Below are positions 35,782-49,000 of a stretch of 64,000 nt of DNA, piece after piece (positions within the stretch are counted from its first letter, which is position 1; every line of letters begins with the position of its first letter). Origin of the DNA: Phaenicophaeus curvirostris (Eukaryota > Chordata > Aves > Cuculiformes > Cuculidae); the NCBI RefSeq assembly GCF_032191515.1, contig NC_091409.1, positions 4,418,501 to 4,482,500 on the forward strand, read 5' to 3'. The notes under the pieces were generated by a model. The model made no database searches and was not told where the DNA came from. It worked only from the letters and a program-made list of their open reading frames with translations. The position numbers and the translations under genes are program-made.

Positions 35782-35920
35782 ATGGGCTGTTTGGGGAACA
35801 GCAAGACGGAGGATCAGCGCAACGAGGAGAAGGCGCAGCGGGAGGCCAACAAGAAGATCGAGAAGCAGCTGCAGAAGGACAAGCAGGTCTATAGGGCCAC
35901 GCACCGGCTCCTCCTGCTGG
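35782..35920 (+). CDS. GNAS: GNAS exon 1 coding part (Gs-alpha N-terminus)
   Basis: Gs-alpha is the GTP-binding subunit that couples hormone receptors to adenylyl cyclase at the inner face of the plasma membrane. This exon encodes residues 1-46 plus the first base of codon 47. It opens MGCLGNSKTEDQRNEEK and reaches ATHRLLLL just before the P-loop. Gly2/Cys3 are the known palmitoylation sites. The rest forms the N-terminal helix that contacts G-beta-gamma. As I recall the human Gs-alpha protein, these residues are identical to it; the paralogue GNAL instead starts MGCLGNSSKTAEDQ. The start ATG has a strong context (A at -3, G at +4). The exon ends at CTGG followed by the donor gtaagg in phase 1, and its 139-nt coding length equals that of the human exon as I recall it. 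The frame is open upstream to 35320 but contains no upstream ATG. Confidence 0.97.
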
Positions 35921-38902
35921 GTAAGGGGGACGCAGCGGGGGAGAAAACAGGGCAGGGCGCTGCTCGGGGCCTGGCTGGGGCGCCGGGAGGAGGAGGAGGA
36001 GGAGGAAGAGGAAGCGAGGAAGTCGGGGAAGCGCTCGGGGGAAGCGCGGAGGGAGGATGTCGGGGGGAGCTCGGCGCTGTCGCAGCCGCCCCCGGGGGGA
36101 CCTGCGCGTGTCGCGGTTTTCGGGGGGCAGAGGGAGCCGAGGAACGCGGGTTACGGCTCCGAGGAAAGTGGGGGGGGGGAGGGCTGGAAAATCAGCAAGA
36201 GAGCGCTTGCCGGGGTCGCGGTTTCCAAGCGGTGTTTTAAATTCGGAGGAAGGGCTCGGCTGCTCCGCGCCGCTCGTTGTCGGGGTGGGAGCGAGCGGCC
36301 AGGCCTCGGCCGGCTGCCTCGCCCCCGGCTGGAGGGAAATAAAGCGATTTTTGAAGGTTACGAGTCGGGAAGCGTCCCCTTAGCGGTAAAAAAATCTTTC
36401 AAATACCGGTTTGGAGGGAGAGGCTAAACGTAAATGGAGAGCCCGGCGCTACAGCAGCACCTGCAGCGCTGAGGAGCCCGCCAGGGCGCCAGAGGGATCT
36501 TCTAATGGGATAATTTGGACTTCAGGCTCTGGGGGAATGGCTTGTGCTTACGGATTTGGGGCTGAACGTTCCCTAGATAACGCAGAAGCCGTTTTCCATC
36601 AGGTGGGTTGCTCTCCCGAGAGGCAGGATTTCAGGAAAGAAAAACGCGATGGGCTCACCTGGATGTTCTTTCTGTTTTCGGTGGTGTTGGAGGCTGGGAA
36701 ATAGTTTGGGTGCTTGTAAATAAAAATCTGTGGTTCTTTAGGGATGGCTGGAAGGCCGAATGCGGGCGTGTGTCCTAAAGCGATAGCTCGGCCGGTGCAG
36801 TTTCTAATAGTAATTGTGAATTTCAGACAGTCCGTAACACAAACTCGCTGGTGAAAAATAAAACAGCTCGCGTCCCTATCATTATGTTACCCTCACAAGA
36901 GGTGTGAAATAAAAACCCAGGTGCTTTTGGAGTTGTCGTAGCGTTTTCACATCATGCTCAAGCTGCTGAGCGCTCTAACGGGTCCGTCCTGCTCTTTGTA
37001 GGCCCCGCTGCCGTACACGTGCTTGCCCCCACGAGCAGCCTCACTGAAATTAATGGAACTCTCCTCGCCGGCGGAATTAAACGTGCGCGTAATTCTTGGT
37101 AGGAATAGGGCCTTAATGAGCAGCCAAATATAGAAAGAGCCTTATTCAGGAATTTGGAGGTAGCGCTTCATTTTGGTTCGCTGGTCTCATCCGGAGAGCC
37201 CCGGGGACGTCGATGCCGAACTGTCTGTATTTATAGCAAAAGCAACAACCGTCTCCCCCTTTCTTGGCCCAAGCGAAGTAAAGATTTTTGGCTCCTGGTG
37301 CGTATAATTACAAGATGTGATTTAGAGTTACGGCTGAAACGTTATTAATTGTTGTGAATGGAAACACGACTGTAGCACATACTGCCATTTCTTAGTTGGG
37401 AAGAGGAAGGATCCAGTCTCTTAACCCAGGATGCTTCTTCTTGATCAGTTTTGCTGCCTGTCTTTATTGCATGGTGCATTATGCCTGGCAAGGCAGAGTG
37501 TGTATAAAATAGTAGTTTAGGAGAGAAATGGTGCTTGCTTGAAGAGCTGTAGATGAAACCTGCTCTCTAAATGCTTACAAAACATCAGTGAGCGAGGAGA
37601 GGAGAACGGAGGAAGGCTCTGGTATTAAGGTGGCAAAACATGCGAGCACAATTTCTGGAGAGAAGAGCAGGACTATTAGGTATTCATGAGGGAGAAGGAA
37701 AGGAAGAGAGAAAGCAGAGAGGAATGCATCTGTCAGAACATTAACTTTGAAATATAACTGGTAAAATACAGTTTTGAATGTGAGGCTCAAAATGGAGGCT
37801 TGTGCTGTCAGTGTGTGCTAGCGGAGGCCTGGCATCCTATAAATACAAGCTGTACCTCTGTGCCCGTTCTGCCACAGACGTACGTTTTCCGTTGTTGAGA
37901 CATGGGCTGATGAGAGGAATAAATGATTAGCCAGGAGATGTGAAGGGAAATCTTTGTAAATTTTGCCAGGTTAAGATACTGCTCTTGCAGAAAATATGTT
38001 TGCTTTATATAGAAAGCTACCAATCCAGCCGTGGGGAGCAGCTCGATTAAATGCTGCTGTGCGAGTCTTTTTAGTGTGCATGGAAAAACGGGTGCTGTAG
38101 GCAGATGGGTTGCCCTGTGCGTTGGCATCCGTGCAGCACAGCAGAAATAGCATACGTCTACTTACAGAAGCGGGAGTAAAGCGGAGTGGGTTTTTTGTAC
38201 TGCAGGTATAAAAGGGAATCAGAGGAGAGCTGCGGGGGTTCTCTTTGGAGCATGCAGCCACAAAAGGTGGTCTTTGAGTCTCGTTGCGTCTGTGATTGAT
38301 TTGGAACGTGTAGAGAGGGTGGGAGGTTGCTTACAAGACACAAATTAGAGAAGGAGGTTTCTGTAGCTTTGTGGGTGGAGGCTTAAAGGGGATGCCTTCC
38401 TTTTTCAGATGTGTGTATCCACGTAATTTATTGCTTGTGATGTAAGTTACAGTCTTTTGACTGGGTGATAATAAACGCAGCCAAACTCAAAACGTTTTAA
38501 TAATCTGACAGAAGTGCTTCGGTTTAGTACGGACTTCAGTCAGTCTATCTCTCCACTGGATAGTAGTGACAAGGCAAGCGGATTTTGCTGTTCATATCTT
38601 ATTGTCTAGAAAATGTTGAAGTTGTCCTTTTTCCTTCCAAACCCTGCAGTCTACTTTTAACGTTGACACTGGAAAAATGGACAGTGAAATGATCCAAGAT
38701 TCAGATCTGACACATGACTTGAGCTGGGCATTTATTTTTAGCTATGCCTGAAGTTTCCAGTGGCAATTACTTCTTTTTCTTTCACTTTTCACTCTTGCAC
38801 TGAGAAAACCGACTTTCTCAATTTTACCCTGAAGAAAAAATTCTGGTGTGTCACTTCATCACTCATGCTTCCTTCTGAAATTGATTTACTTTCATTTTCT
38901 AG
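35921..38902 (+). other. GNAS: GNAS intron 1
   Basis: A 2,982-bp intron with a GTAAGG donor and a TTTTCTAG acceptor preceded by a pyrimidine-rich tract. The first 550 bp belong to the CpG island and include a GGA tract (35985-36014); the rest is ordinary sequence. Open frames reading through exon 1 into the intron (for example 35375-36427 in another frame) come from the GC-rich composition. No other exon is recognised. Confidence 0.93.
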
Positions 38903-38975
38903 GTGCTGGTGAATCCGGTAAAAGCACAATAGTCAAACAGATGAGGATCTTGCATGTGAATGGATTTAATGCTGA
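38903..38975 (+). CDS. GNAS: GNAS exon 2 (P-loop exon)
   Basis: With the last base of exon 1, this 73-nt exon encodes GAGESGKSTIVKQMRILHVN followed by GFNA and two bases of the next codon. GAGESGKST is the G1/P-loop of heterotrimeric G-alpha proteins, residues 47-55. Lys53 contacts the nucleotide phosphates and Ser54 the magnesium ion. KQMRILH continues into the first helix of the Ras-like domain. Acceptor (ttttctag) and donor (gtaagt) fit consensus. The length matches the human exon 2 as I remember it. The residue after GFN is Ala where human has Gly. In mammals the next exon (exon 3, 45 nt) is alternatively spliced to give long and short Gs-alpha; neither it nor exon 4 is recognised in the remaining window. 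Confidence 0.97.
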
Positions 38976-41900
38976 GTAAGTGCATTTGTTTTTTCACTTT
39001 ACAACCTACCTTAAGTCAATGCGCCACACAGTAGTCATTGCTGGTTTTTTGTACCTTGGTATATTTTCTTTCTGCTGTTGTTTCAAGTTTCCAGAATTTG
39101 GATATGCATTTTTAGATGAGATTAATAGACATGAACTTGAAGGAGTCACGCACCGGTAATAAGTAAGAGCTAACGGTCTAAAATGGTTTATATAAAGGTT
39201 CAGTGTAGCTGATTCGATTAAGGCTTAAGTTTTGTGGGTTTGTTTTCTTCTAACTGCAGTTTCTTTCACAACATGGCTGACACTGATTTACCTCTGCTGT
39301 GGCACATTGATTCAAACTGCTGTAAACGTGCCTCCTGTTAGAGTACAAAATGAATGCAGTTTTCTTTATTTAGAGCATGTAAGGCTTTTGTTTCTGTCTC
39401 CTCGCAAAATGAGAATGTTCTGTGAATTTGGGGGGTAATGGGTCAGATTTTCTTCCGTCTTCTGTTGTGTTTGTTTGTCCAGATGTTTGCGTTAAGTTGC
39501 ATTTCTAAAAGTTCTTGTTTATGCTTAAAACCTATTCAGTTATTTGATAGTTGTAAGGAGGGGAGTGGCATTAGGATAAGGAAAGTGGAAATCTGTTATT
39601 CTGTGTGAGAAAGATAGGTGTTTGCTAACTTTTCATCTAACCTTGCTAGGGAGTAGGAAGAGATTCTTTTGCGCACTAGTTTATGCTTGCAAGTGTCTGT
39701 GTGTGTGTGCACATGTATACCAAAACCTGCTAAATTAATTCTAAATGAATTACGGTGTTGGAATTTCAGAGCTTATTCTCCGTGTTTAATTTCTTTAGAT
39801 ATTACTGGTTTTGTCTTTCTTGTTTCTGAACATAATATTTTTGTATTGGTGTCCTCTAGCTTTGAGTAGTATCATATTTTGTGAATCCTCGTTTCTGAGA
39901 AGATGAAGCTTTCACTAGTCTTTCAGTAGTTAATTTATTAGTAAGAATGCCTGAGCTAAAAGTTTAGCCAAGGAGCCTGGACAATAGTTGCCCCTAATCC
40001 CGAAATACTAGTTCAGGATAAGGTACACAGTCTTTCGGAAGAAAGTTCAGACTTTTTTATAATAAATTACGTTCTGTGCTACGTGTTATTAGTTATTAGC
40101 TAGCTCCTCTTTATAGGGAATACTTTCTTTATTCAAGACAATACTCTTTCATGAAAGTGCACAGTCCTGCATTGTGTTACTGCTGTGTTGTCTCCATTAT
40201 TTTGGCTGCTCTTGTTACTACAGACCCCTTAAAGACTCGTGTGACTTAAAAGATTTGCATAAGTTGACTTCAATGTAGCGGTTCTCAACATTAGGTGCTA
40301 AGAATCTTGTCAGTGGAAGTTGGAAGTCAAGGATCCCTGGCACCTTTGGAAGTATCAATGCATTTAACTAACACAGTTGTTCGAAGTTTTCTAAGCTCTT
40401 GAGAGATGCTGCTGTGTAATGAGTGGTCTGACACCTGGGTTGATAACCTTCTCAGCCTCCCAAGCTGCTTACCCAGATTTGTGGCATCCTGGGAGCGCAG
40501 AGACCTGTTATACAAAGGCTGCAGAGCTGAGGAGGGACTGGGACGCGCTCTGGGGTTTGCCACAGTGGTGCGTTCCTGGAGTATCTCACTTCTGTGTGGT
40601 AGGTTGGGACTGAGCTGAGCGTGCAGCTGGATTCCAGGGCAACATGGCAAATTTGGCCTTGGGAGCCTCTGCTGGCTTCTGCCTTCTTGCGAGGGATTTA
40701 GATTACCAGGCAGCCCTATGCCAGCACAGCCCTGCTGCCAATCACATAGTGTGTTCCAGTGTGGGAGCCGCATTTGGATTGCTGTGGAGCTGCCTGCAGC
40801 TCAGGAGCCAGATTTTGTCCACTCCATGGCATAAAAATCAAATTGAACTCCAGTGTATATAAAATATACAAGAAATGAATTATAATGGATGTAGCCTTAG
40901 GGTTTTGTTGCCGAAGATAATCAGTAGATCCTAACATACACTTTAAATAGGTGAGAAGGCTGGTTTTCAGTGTTTTGAATTCTTGTAAGTTACACGTTAG
41001 TCCTTAAGTAACTTGCATTTTTTTCAAAGTAACTAACGGCTCCCTACCTTGTCCTGCTTTCCTTGCTATCCATTTTGACGCATTCATTGCTTTTCTGCCT
41101 TGCTTACCTTATGTAGGAGTCAGCTAATGAGAGTGATAGCATGAAGGTTTTTTTGAAGAGTAGGAAAAGCATTACATTTAATGTTCTTATCAGTTGTTCT
41201 AGAACATAAACTTGTTTGCGTACAGCACAGCCGATGTGATGAATAACAGCAGAGTGGTTGTGAAAACTGGTGTGTTCAAGAGACTTTGTATAATGTTAGT
41301 GTCCATGTACCTAACTGTAGTTCTGTATTATTTCTGTTGATGCAGCTTATTCATGAGTCTTGAAATTAATCCATTTTAAAGTCCTGTCTAAAACTTGTTT
41401 GGTTACCCTGTGATAATTGTTGTTTGAAGCAGATAGAGGCTAACTGTTATAGAAGATGACAATTATGCTAAGAGCAAGGGAATCAAAAGTTTTTCTTCAG
41501 TGCTGCTCCAATACTCTTCTCAATTTCTGGTGACTAAACAGGATATCCAGTGCTAAATGTGCAGTTTCCTTCAGGGAGTGTGGCTTTTTTTTTTTTTTTT
41601 CATTTGTTTTGGTTTTAGGATACTGCCCCTAAACAGATGGAGGGACAGTTGTGCATTTAGGTGAATTGGCCTCCCTTAGAGTTGTAGCATTTAACAAGGT
41701 GAAATCTACGTAGTTCTACGAAACAGAAGAACTTCCCCTGGGACTCCAGTCCTTGGTCGCTTTAGCTAATTAATTATTTGAGGAACTGTATGGAATCAAG
41801 TGTTGCAGGTAATTAATATGCTTAATAGTTAACAATGCTAAGGTGAGTTTGAAGGTGGTTAAAGTTCTAGCCAAGTTAACTACAGTAAAGACTGTTGAAA

Positions 41901-42400
41901 AAGATTTCAGTGTTCTTTTTATAATCTGTAGCTGAATTAGAGGCAGAAATATTTTTCTTTTGTTCTGAAGGTATGTCACCTTCAGAAAACTGATTCTGCT
42001 TCACCTCAAACCAGAACAAGGTGACGTGTGAGTAGTAACAGACCTGTGGCACTGGTAAGCGGTGTGGAACATTGGAGAAGCAAGGCATGGTCTACAGCAC
42101 AGGTTTTTCTGGATGGCGATTTTGGAAGGGCTTAGCTTGCTTCCGTCTCTTGCAGGATGGCTTCCGTTGGCCATGCTATCAACTGAGATCTTCCTACAGC
42201 AATTTCATAAATAATGGGAGTGTTGTTTCCTCACAGTATTCTTCCAGTGTGCCTCATATTTAACATGGAAGAGCTGTTTTAAGCTTAATGAAGACTCCAT
42301 ATCAAACAAATTTTCTACTCTGCGTTACCGCCAACAGCGGAGCCCCTTGTGATGTAGAAAGGGTTTAAATTTGGCTTGTAATAGCAGGAAGCCTGTGACT

Positions 42401-42427
42401 TCCCTTCCTTTCCTTCCCTCCCTCCTC
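42401..42427 (+). repeat. Pyrimidine (CCTT)n-like tract in intron 2
   Basis: A run of C and T built from CCTT/CCTC units. It is a simple repeat with no visible splice acceptor or exon next to it. Confidence 0.6.
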
Positions 42428-43009
42428 AACACTTCAGCTGTCTTTTCATGAGGCTATTCCAGAGGAGCAGGTCTCCGCTGATGCACTCTGCGTTTTGTGA
42501 CATCTGCTGACAAAGTGGAGTTAAAGCATTCATGTTCAGTTGTCAATCTTTATAATTGAGAAAGGATTAAAAATGGCAAAGGGAGGACAAGAGGAGTAAA
42601 GAATGTAGTTGGAAGAATCAATGTATATGTATAGTTCAGGTTGAAGAGGAAAACCCCTCTTTCCTTTGTTATCGTGAGGCTGGGGTTCTTTGCTTCCAAG
42701 ATTATGGCCTTTCACTGACTTTTTTTAAAGTCGTCCTTCCCCTCTGTGATCACTGTGGGTTGACTCAAAGGAGAGGGTCATTGTCATGCATGATTTTAGA
42801 AAGTGGGAAATGGGCAAGGGCGGCGATAGACAGTTTTGAAGTGTCATGGGAAAAACTGGGACAAGCAGAAATATTTAGATAGAAATGAATTGTTGAAATG
42901 CAACTTACAAAATCCACTACAAAGATTGACAAATAAGGGGAATGTGCCTTTGTGGTTAGTAAGTTTGGATAGTGTTTATGACTCGGGAAGTCTTGAGGTT
43001 TAGGAAATT

Positions 43010-43095
43010 TTGGATAACACCTCTCAGCCTCAGTTTCCCAAATGATGTTGTATAATGATGACTATTTCTTAAACTGATGTGTAGAATAAGAATTA
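43010..43095 (+). mobile_element. Possible MIR SINE remnant, sense
   Basis: 'acctctcagcctcagtttccc' is followed after a few bases by 'ataatgatgacta'. This is the order of the MIR core, where 'CTCTGTGCCTCAGTTTCC' precedes 'GGGGATAATAATAGTACC'. The match is short and the flanks are decayed, so the call is tentative. Confidence 0.5.
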
Positions 43096-46000
43096 GTGTG
43101 TTTATCAAATCTGTTAATGGTGATGGCAGAAGCAGAACTGAATAGCTTTATTTTCAAGGCTTAGATGACAAAAATATTTACCTTTCTCTTGTACTTTTAG
43201 AAATTATTTTCTTTAAGTGCGGAAGTTCAGAAAGCCAAGTTGACCTCTTAAAGGTTTGGAACTTGTATGTCACCTAGACTTAGTACTTTGTGACAAAGGA
43301 AAAGTAGCCATTGGTGCTTCCATCCACCAAAAGCTGGACTGCATTACCACTGTGATTTCACATAAACCAGTAAATTATGTTTTCTGAACACACTGGTCAG
43401 TGTCAGCCTCTTTTGTGACTGAAATGACATCTGTCTCAGTAACTTTACTCTTCTGCTATCTGGCACAGTGTTTTGTTTTCTAACATTGTTCTTCTTCTGT
43501 GTGTGATTTTATGGAAGTTATGAGTCTTTAAAAATAATGAATTCCCTCCTAATGGCTAATACCAGTTTGTATACATAAACAGCATTGCTCTGTTTTTACA
43601 GTTCCTTTAGATATGTGTACTGGCAAAAAAATTATTTTTTTCCCTGATGTTTGAGTAACATTGAAGATAGTTGGGGGGTGATTCCTTCTCCCCTACCCGC
43701 TTCTTTCTTTTTCTTTGCATCCCAGTGTATATTGGGAGGTTTCTGCAGTTTTGAGGCAGAGAGTGTGGGGGTTTTTTTACCTCAGCTCCTGTTCCAGGAC
43801 ATAGACGAGGTGTTACTGTGCTGGAAAAGTTGTGTGTATATGTCTGTTCAGGACTATGAAAAGTTTCGTTTCAGCTGAACAACTAGTTACGGATTTTGAT
43901 TGAAGTTTGTGCTGTAAGAACATGAAGTGGAGGTGTGGGCGGAGAGGGGAGGAGGATATGTGTTTCAGTCTATTTTAGGTCTTGTCCCAAGAACTGCACA
44001 GTTTTGTAGTTGGAGTTTTGTCAAAAGACAAGACTATACCAGCAGTGAACAAATACTATGATTAAGAACTGAATGCTGCATATAGCTTGTAAAAGTTTAT
44101 GCAAAATGTTTATGCGATTTAAATATAACTGTCTTCCATCAACTTGAAAGAAATGGGAGGTGATACCTAGTAGTTATGTTAAACAACCTAAGCAAAATAG
44201 ATATTCTTGAATTGTTAGCATGTTTAATGTGTTTATGTGGTTGACATTTTATTTCTGTTCTGTAAAAATATAAACCTTAATGAAGCGGTATTAATAGTTC
44301 ATTATGTTGTAAAGGAAACAGGAAAAAAAGTTATCAGGTTTTGAGTTTTTCCAGTTTGTTGTGATATCTTGCCCTAGGATAGAAGACATTCTCCATGAGG
44401 AACAGGTGCTGATGTTTTGCATTTAAATCTGCTCAGGTGTGGTTTTAAATACAGTAAGATGAGTTTCAGTAAATTCGAATAGTTTAGAATACCTACACCG
44501 GGTCTTAACTTGGCAGAGAGTTATTACCGTGTTACTGTGATGTTGAATATTCTAATAGTCAATGGAATAACTCCCACACCCTGCTCAGGGGCATTCTGTA
44601 CTTCTAGGACAAGTGAATATTTTTTTTGTAGGGTACAAAATTATGTTATTTATGTTCCTAAAAGCATTACAGAAAAGTGATACATGAAGGAATCTATAAG
44701 TTTTAAAAGCTGATGTCTTTAGACATCTTTAGATGCTCATGGCAGGCTCAGGCTAACCACAAGTAGAGAGGTGGCAACACAGTATTGAAAGAAAGCGGAG
44801 ACTTTCATTTTAACGTTATGCTTTGTTTTCAACTGCCGGTTTTGTGTGTGTGCTGTCTCAAGAAACTTTCTTACTTAAGTAAAAGAAGGAAAGTAAGAAT
44901 TGAACATAAATTTTCTTTGTTATTATAATCTATGGGAAACAAGGTGTTGCTTGTAGCAGAGCATGCATCTTAGCTGTATTTACTGGTTGGTGGGAAATGT
45001 TAAATTCTCCTAGCAAAGCAGTATTTAAACTGCCAATTCCATGTTGTTGCATGCTGAGGTCTCTCTGTCCTCTGAATAACTGTTCCTGGCCTTGCGACTC
45101 AATATTTGTGCTTTCAGTTAAATATTTCATTTTTCTGATTTTTTTTAATATATATTTTTTTTAAAAACCCAAACAACAAAAACTCAGTAGTAAACCTACC
45201 CCTTAAGCTAAATTTGCATATGTTGCAGACATGATTTGGAATGAAATGGGACTGGCCAAAAATATGGCACATGTTCTATTTGTTTTGAGGTTTAAATTTC
45301 ACAAAAGCTTTTAAAGTATGCATAGGCATCTATCTGCCTAGTAGAAAGCTTTATAGTTAGAGTTGTAGAGAGCTTTAGGGCAGTGGCTGTCAATAGTGGA
45401 ATAAGCATGAGGGGTGTAATCGGAGAAGCAGAAGAGAGAGATAGAAGAGAATTTAATACTTAACTGTGTGGAAAACATTGTCAATGGGTCTGGGAGGATT
45501 TTGATAGTAGATGTAGATTTTACCCATTAGTTTTGGTGAAAACAAATCAAAATAAACCCTGTTTTACATAATTTGCAAATTTCCTTTTACCTTCTCAGAA
45601 CAGAAAATAAACTGTTTTGTCAGTAGTTGAGCTAGTGAAGTCCAATTTCTGTAGCTTTGTCTGTCTCCCAAATCTTTTCTGCATTAGTCCCTCCTAGTCC
45701 CCTGTGGCATCTGCAGTTCCTCCCCACAGTACCTCTAGCTTTCCAAGCATCTTCTGACCCCTGAATACTCCTGGATTGTCCTGCCCTTTGTTTTCTTATT
45801 TTCTGCTTTTCTTACTATGTGGGTAAAAGTCAGCATGTGTGTTGTGGCTGGTGTAGATCCACATGGATTCTTCCTGCTTTTCCTCATTGGAGCAGTAATT
45901 TTGGTGTCTCTTTTGCCCAGCCTCTGATTTTCATTTCTAGAAATTAATCTCTGCTACAGTGACCCTCCTGCAAGTTTGGTTGAAGTCAGACAGCAGTATC

Positions 46001-49000
46001 TGAGAGAGTGTGAGACTGAGACAAAACAGATTAAAAAAGTCCTACTCTCCCTCTGTCCACTTGAATATTTTTTTAAAACATTTTTTCTTTGCACATTCAT
46101 GAGTTAAAGTGGAAGTGATGTTTTTCTCCATTTTCTTTTCTTAAGCAAACATCTCCAAATGTAAGCCAGTGTACCACGTTCTGTTTATCGTGTTGCTTTA
46201 AAAATCCCAAACTGTATTAAGTATCCTCCAAAAAAGTTTAGGTAACTTCAAAAATATAAGTGTTTATGGAGAATATTAACTATACATCTGTATTCTGCAC
46301 TTCAGTGTCCTTTCTGAAAAAAAATCAGCTTATCAGGTGTTCCCCAGCTTTCCTCAAGAATTAGACACAGTTACCTTTTCCCTAGCCAATGTTACAGTGC
46401 TATGTGAAGAATTTTCTCCTGTAGTATCTTGTGAGATTCCTTCTTGTTCGATGTATCTCGGATGGGCAGACCAGGGAATACGCAGATTCTTCCATCCAGA
46501 TGGATGCTTGCCTTATTTATATATGAACCTTCTCAAGCTCATGCAAGGTGGCTTTTTTGGTATTAAAACAATATCTTTGCATGACTGCAATCCCTGAAGA
46601 ATCGCTTTAGTTCATTACACGGCTACATTTTATCTATTGCACATGATTCCAGCTGGGAAAACATTTTCAGATTCATTATGTTAAAACCTGGTGTGTTTGT
46701 CCCACAAGATCTAACTTATTATTAATAAATGCCTGTGCTTTTCTCAGCTCCTTCTAGCAATCTAGATATGAGTGTTGTTTCTCGTTCTGTTTCTTGCGTT
46801 GCTGGGCATCCTGCGTTGTTTTGGTCTCTATGGGATAGGTTCCGTAAGAGCAAAGATGTGTCCTGTCACTTCTTTTGGGCCGGGGGAGCTGGTTTGTGGG
46901 GTTCTGAGAGTTTTTTAAGACGTGAAAAAAAAAAAACACCAAACGAAAACTACTCTTGTTCCAGTTTTGTAAGCCTCCTTCCCGAGCATCTCCTAGATCA
47001 AGGCAGGCATAGCTAATGCTTTGAAGTGTAATCCAGCAGGCAAATTTATCTCTATCTTTATTTTTAGCTATATCATGCATTTGTATATTAGGGTTGCCCA
47101 AGTCCCGTTTCTGATGAAGAGCTGAGATACAGAAATTGTTCAGCTTAATCTTGGTCGTTCAAAGCTTTCAAGTTGAAGTGAAGGAATTCCCACTGGTGGG
47201 GGTAGTTTTTTTAAACGTAACTTGAATCCCAATGTTGAAAACAATATGCCTCTATTTTACTTTGACAATTACATCTTGAGTTCCTAGTAAATACAAGAGT
47301 ATTTAGAATACAGTGCAATTGTAGCTGCACCAGCCCTTAGTCGTTATTTCTACAACTGTACTCTAAACATGCAGTTAATTAGAATTACTTGTTTACAACT
47401 GAGTGTGCTTACTTAGAAACACCAATACATTGAGGTGTGTTTTTGACAGCTAAGGGGTGAAATTATCCACTTTTCCAGAAATGTAGCAGTGCAATATCCT
47501 GACGTTTTGATTTAAGGCATTTGCTATTACAAAAACTGAGAAGGCTGTGACCTTCCCTATTAGCTACCTGTTGCTGACTGTATTCTCTCAAGAGCCATTA
47601 ATAAGTCATTGTGTTCACTTGTCTTTTGAGTTAAGGCGCCAGAAAATAATCATCTCTCCCAGCGCATCCTCCCAGGAGTGGTGGCTGAACTGAAGGAGCA
47701 GGCGGAGGTGTGCAGTGTTTCCTTCTGAGGTTTGGTGTGATCCCAGGGGGCGTTACATATAGCCTTGAACAGCAACTTCACAGCCAGCTGAGGGATTTAC
47801 TGTTGCCTTCTTAATAACTATGATCTGCCTGTAGGTCTGCTGCATATTTTATATCCTTCAAGTTAAGGCATTTTTATTCTGTTTGGCCGATACAATTATC
47901 ATATAATACAGATGTTCATGCTAATTAGAAAATGTTGCTAGGAAGTCTGTGTCAGTGAAGTAGGTTTCTTCCTTAAGTTTGCGATGAGGAAGAATTACTT
48001 GCTCGCATCTGGCTTGATTATTTTTTTTAATAGATAAAAACATGTAACGGAACACTTAGCACAGTAAAGTTCAGAAAGCTATGTAACACCTGTTTTAACC
48101 TTGATAATTTACGTAACCTTAAAATAAATATGCTAGCTAAATTTAATTTAATGTGGCATTACTGTGGAAAAATTAAACTAATTGGTTTCATGAATTTTAA
48201 TTTTATTGCATAACAGTAATTGGCATGGCTTCACATATTTTGTGTCAGTTGTAACAGTTTTAAGACTATTTATGATAAAGACTTACAGTTGTAATAACTT
48301 TTTTAAATAAGCAAAAGATAGTTATAAGGACAGGGCCATTTGCTGAAAAGGTTAAATACATTCTATTTAGATTTTTGTTTTCTGAAATTGCAATGTAATT
48401 GTAGCACTGCATTATTCATGGGAAAAAACCTATAAATGCAGTGCGAAGCTGAGGAGATGTCTTTTTATGCTTAAACAAATGAGAATACTGAAAGGAGAAA
48501 AGCTTGGTCAAGTATTTGGGGTATCCACTAAACAAGCCTCAAGTCCATATGCAGGTCAGGAAAGAGCAGCTCCAGTTTTCTCCTGCCCTACACCTTTTAC
48601 GCTTGCAAATATTTGACAAAACAGTTGCAGAAGTCAGTGTCAGTGAGAATTTTAAGTTAAATGTTTCTTATAGGAAGCATGTTACGCATCTTCCCGGAAG
48701 ATTTGCTTTAGGGGGTTATTTAGGGGATTTTGTTGTTAAATTTCTGTAGAGTTACTGAATTATCAGTCCTGAGTTTTGAAGCATATTCAAATAGATGCCT
48801 GTACATTAGGTGCAAACTTGCTTTTGGTATGTAAGAATTATTAATGTTGTTTCAGAATAGTTACTCATAGGAACATATTCTGCTTATGCTGAACATTGTA
48901 GATAAAAATACCTTCCGTAGGTTACACATAAGACACTCAAAAATTGCAAATCTGTTTTGCCCTTTAGGTTTTTTTTGAATTGAAAATAAGAGGAGACCAG

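Larger units (their letters stand above)
34740..36480. promoter_or_regulatory. GNAS: GNAS CpG island
   Basis: A dense block of CpG and G+C covers the end of the minisatellite, the presumed promoter, exon 1 and the first 0.5 kb of intron 1. In mammals the Gs-alpha promoter is likewise a TATA-less CpG-island promoter giving broad expression, and I infer the same use here. GC boxes occur at about 34899-34908 and at 35547-35556 (GGGGCGGGGA). The edges are judged by eye. Confidence 0.8.

Noticed and set aside
35782..38975. GNAL (Golf-alpha) instead of GNAS
   Set aside because: The N-terminus reads NSKTEDQRNEEK as in Gs-alpha, not the NSSKTAEDQ form of GNAL.
40327..40773. 148-codon minus-strand frame in intron 2
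   Set aside because: Low resemblance to any protein family and contains no domain motif. Overlaps open frames on the other strand.
43921..43990. Purine-rich GGAGGAGGAT stretch as GNAS exon 3
   Set aside because: Translated in the required phase it does not give the GGEEDPQ-type peptide, and no donor lies 45 nt on.
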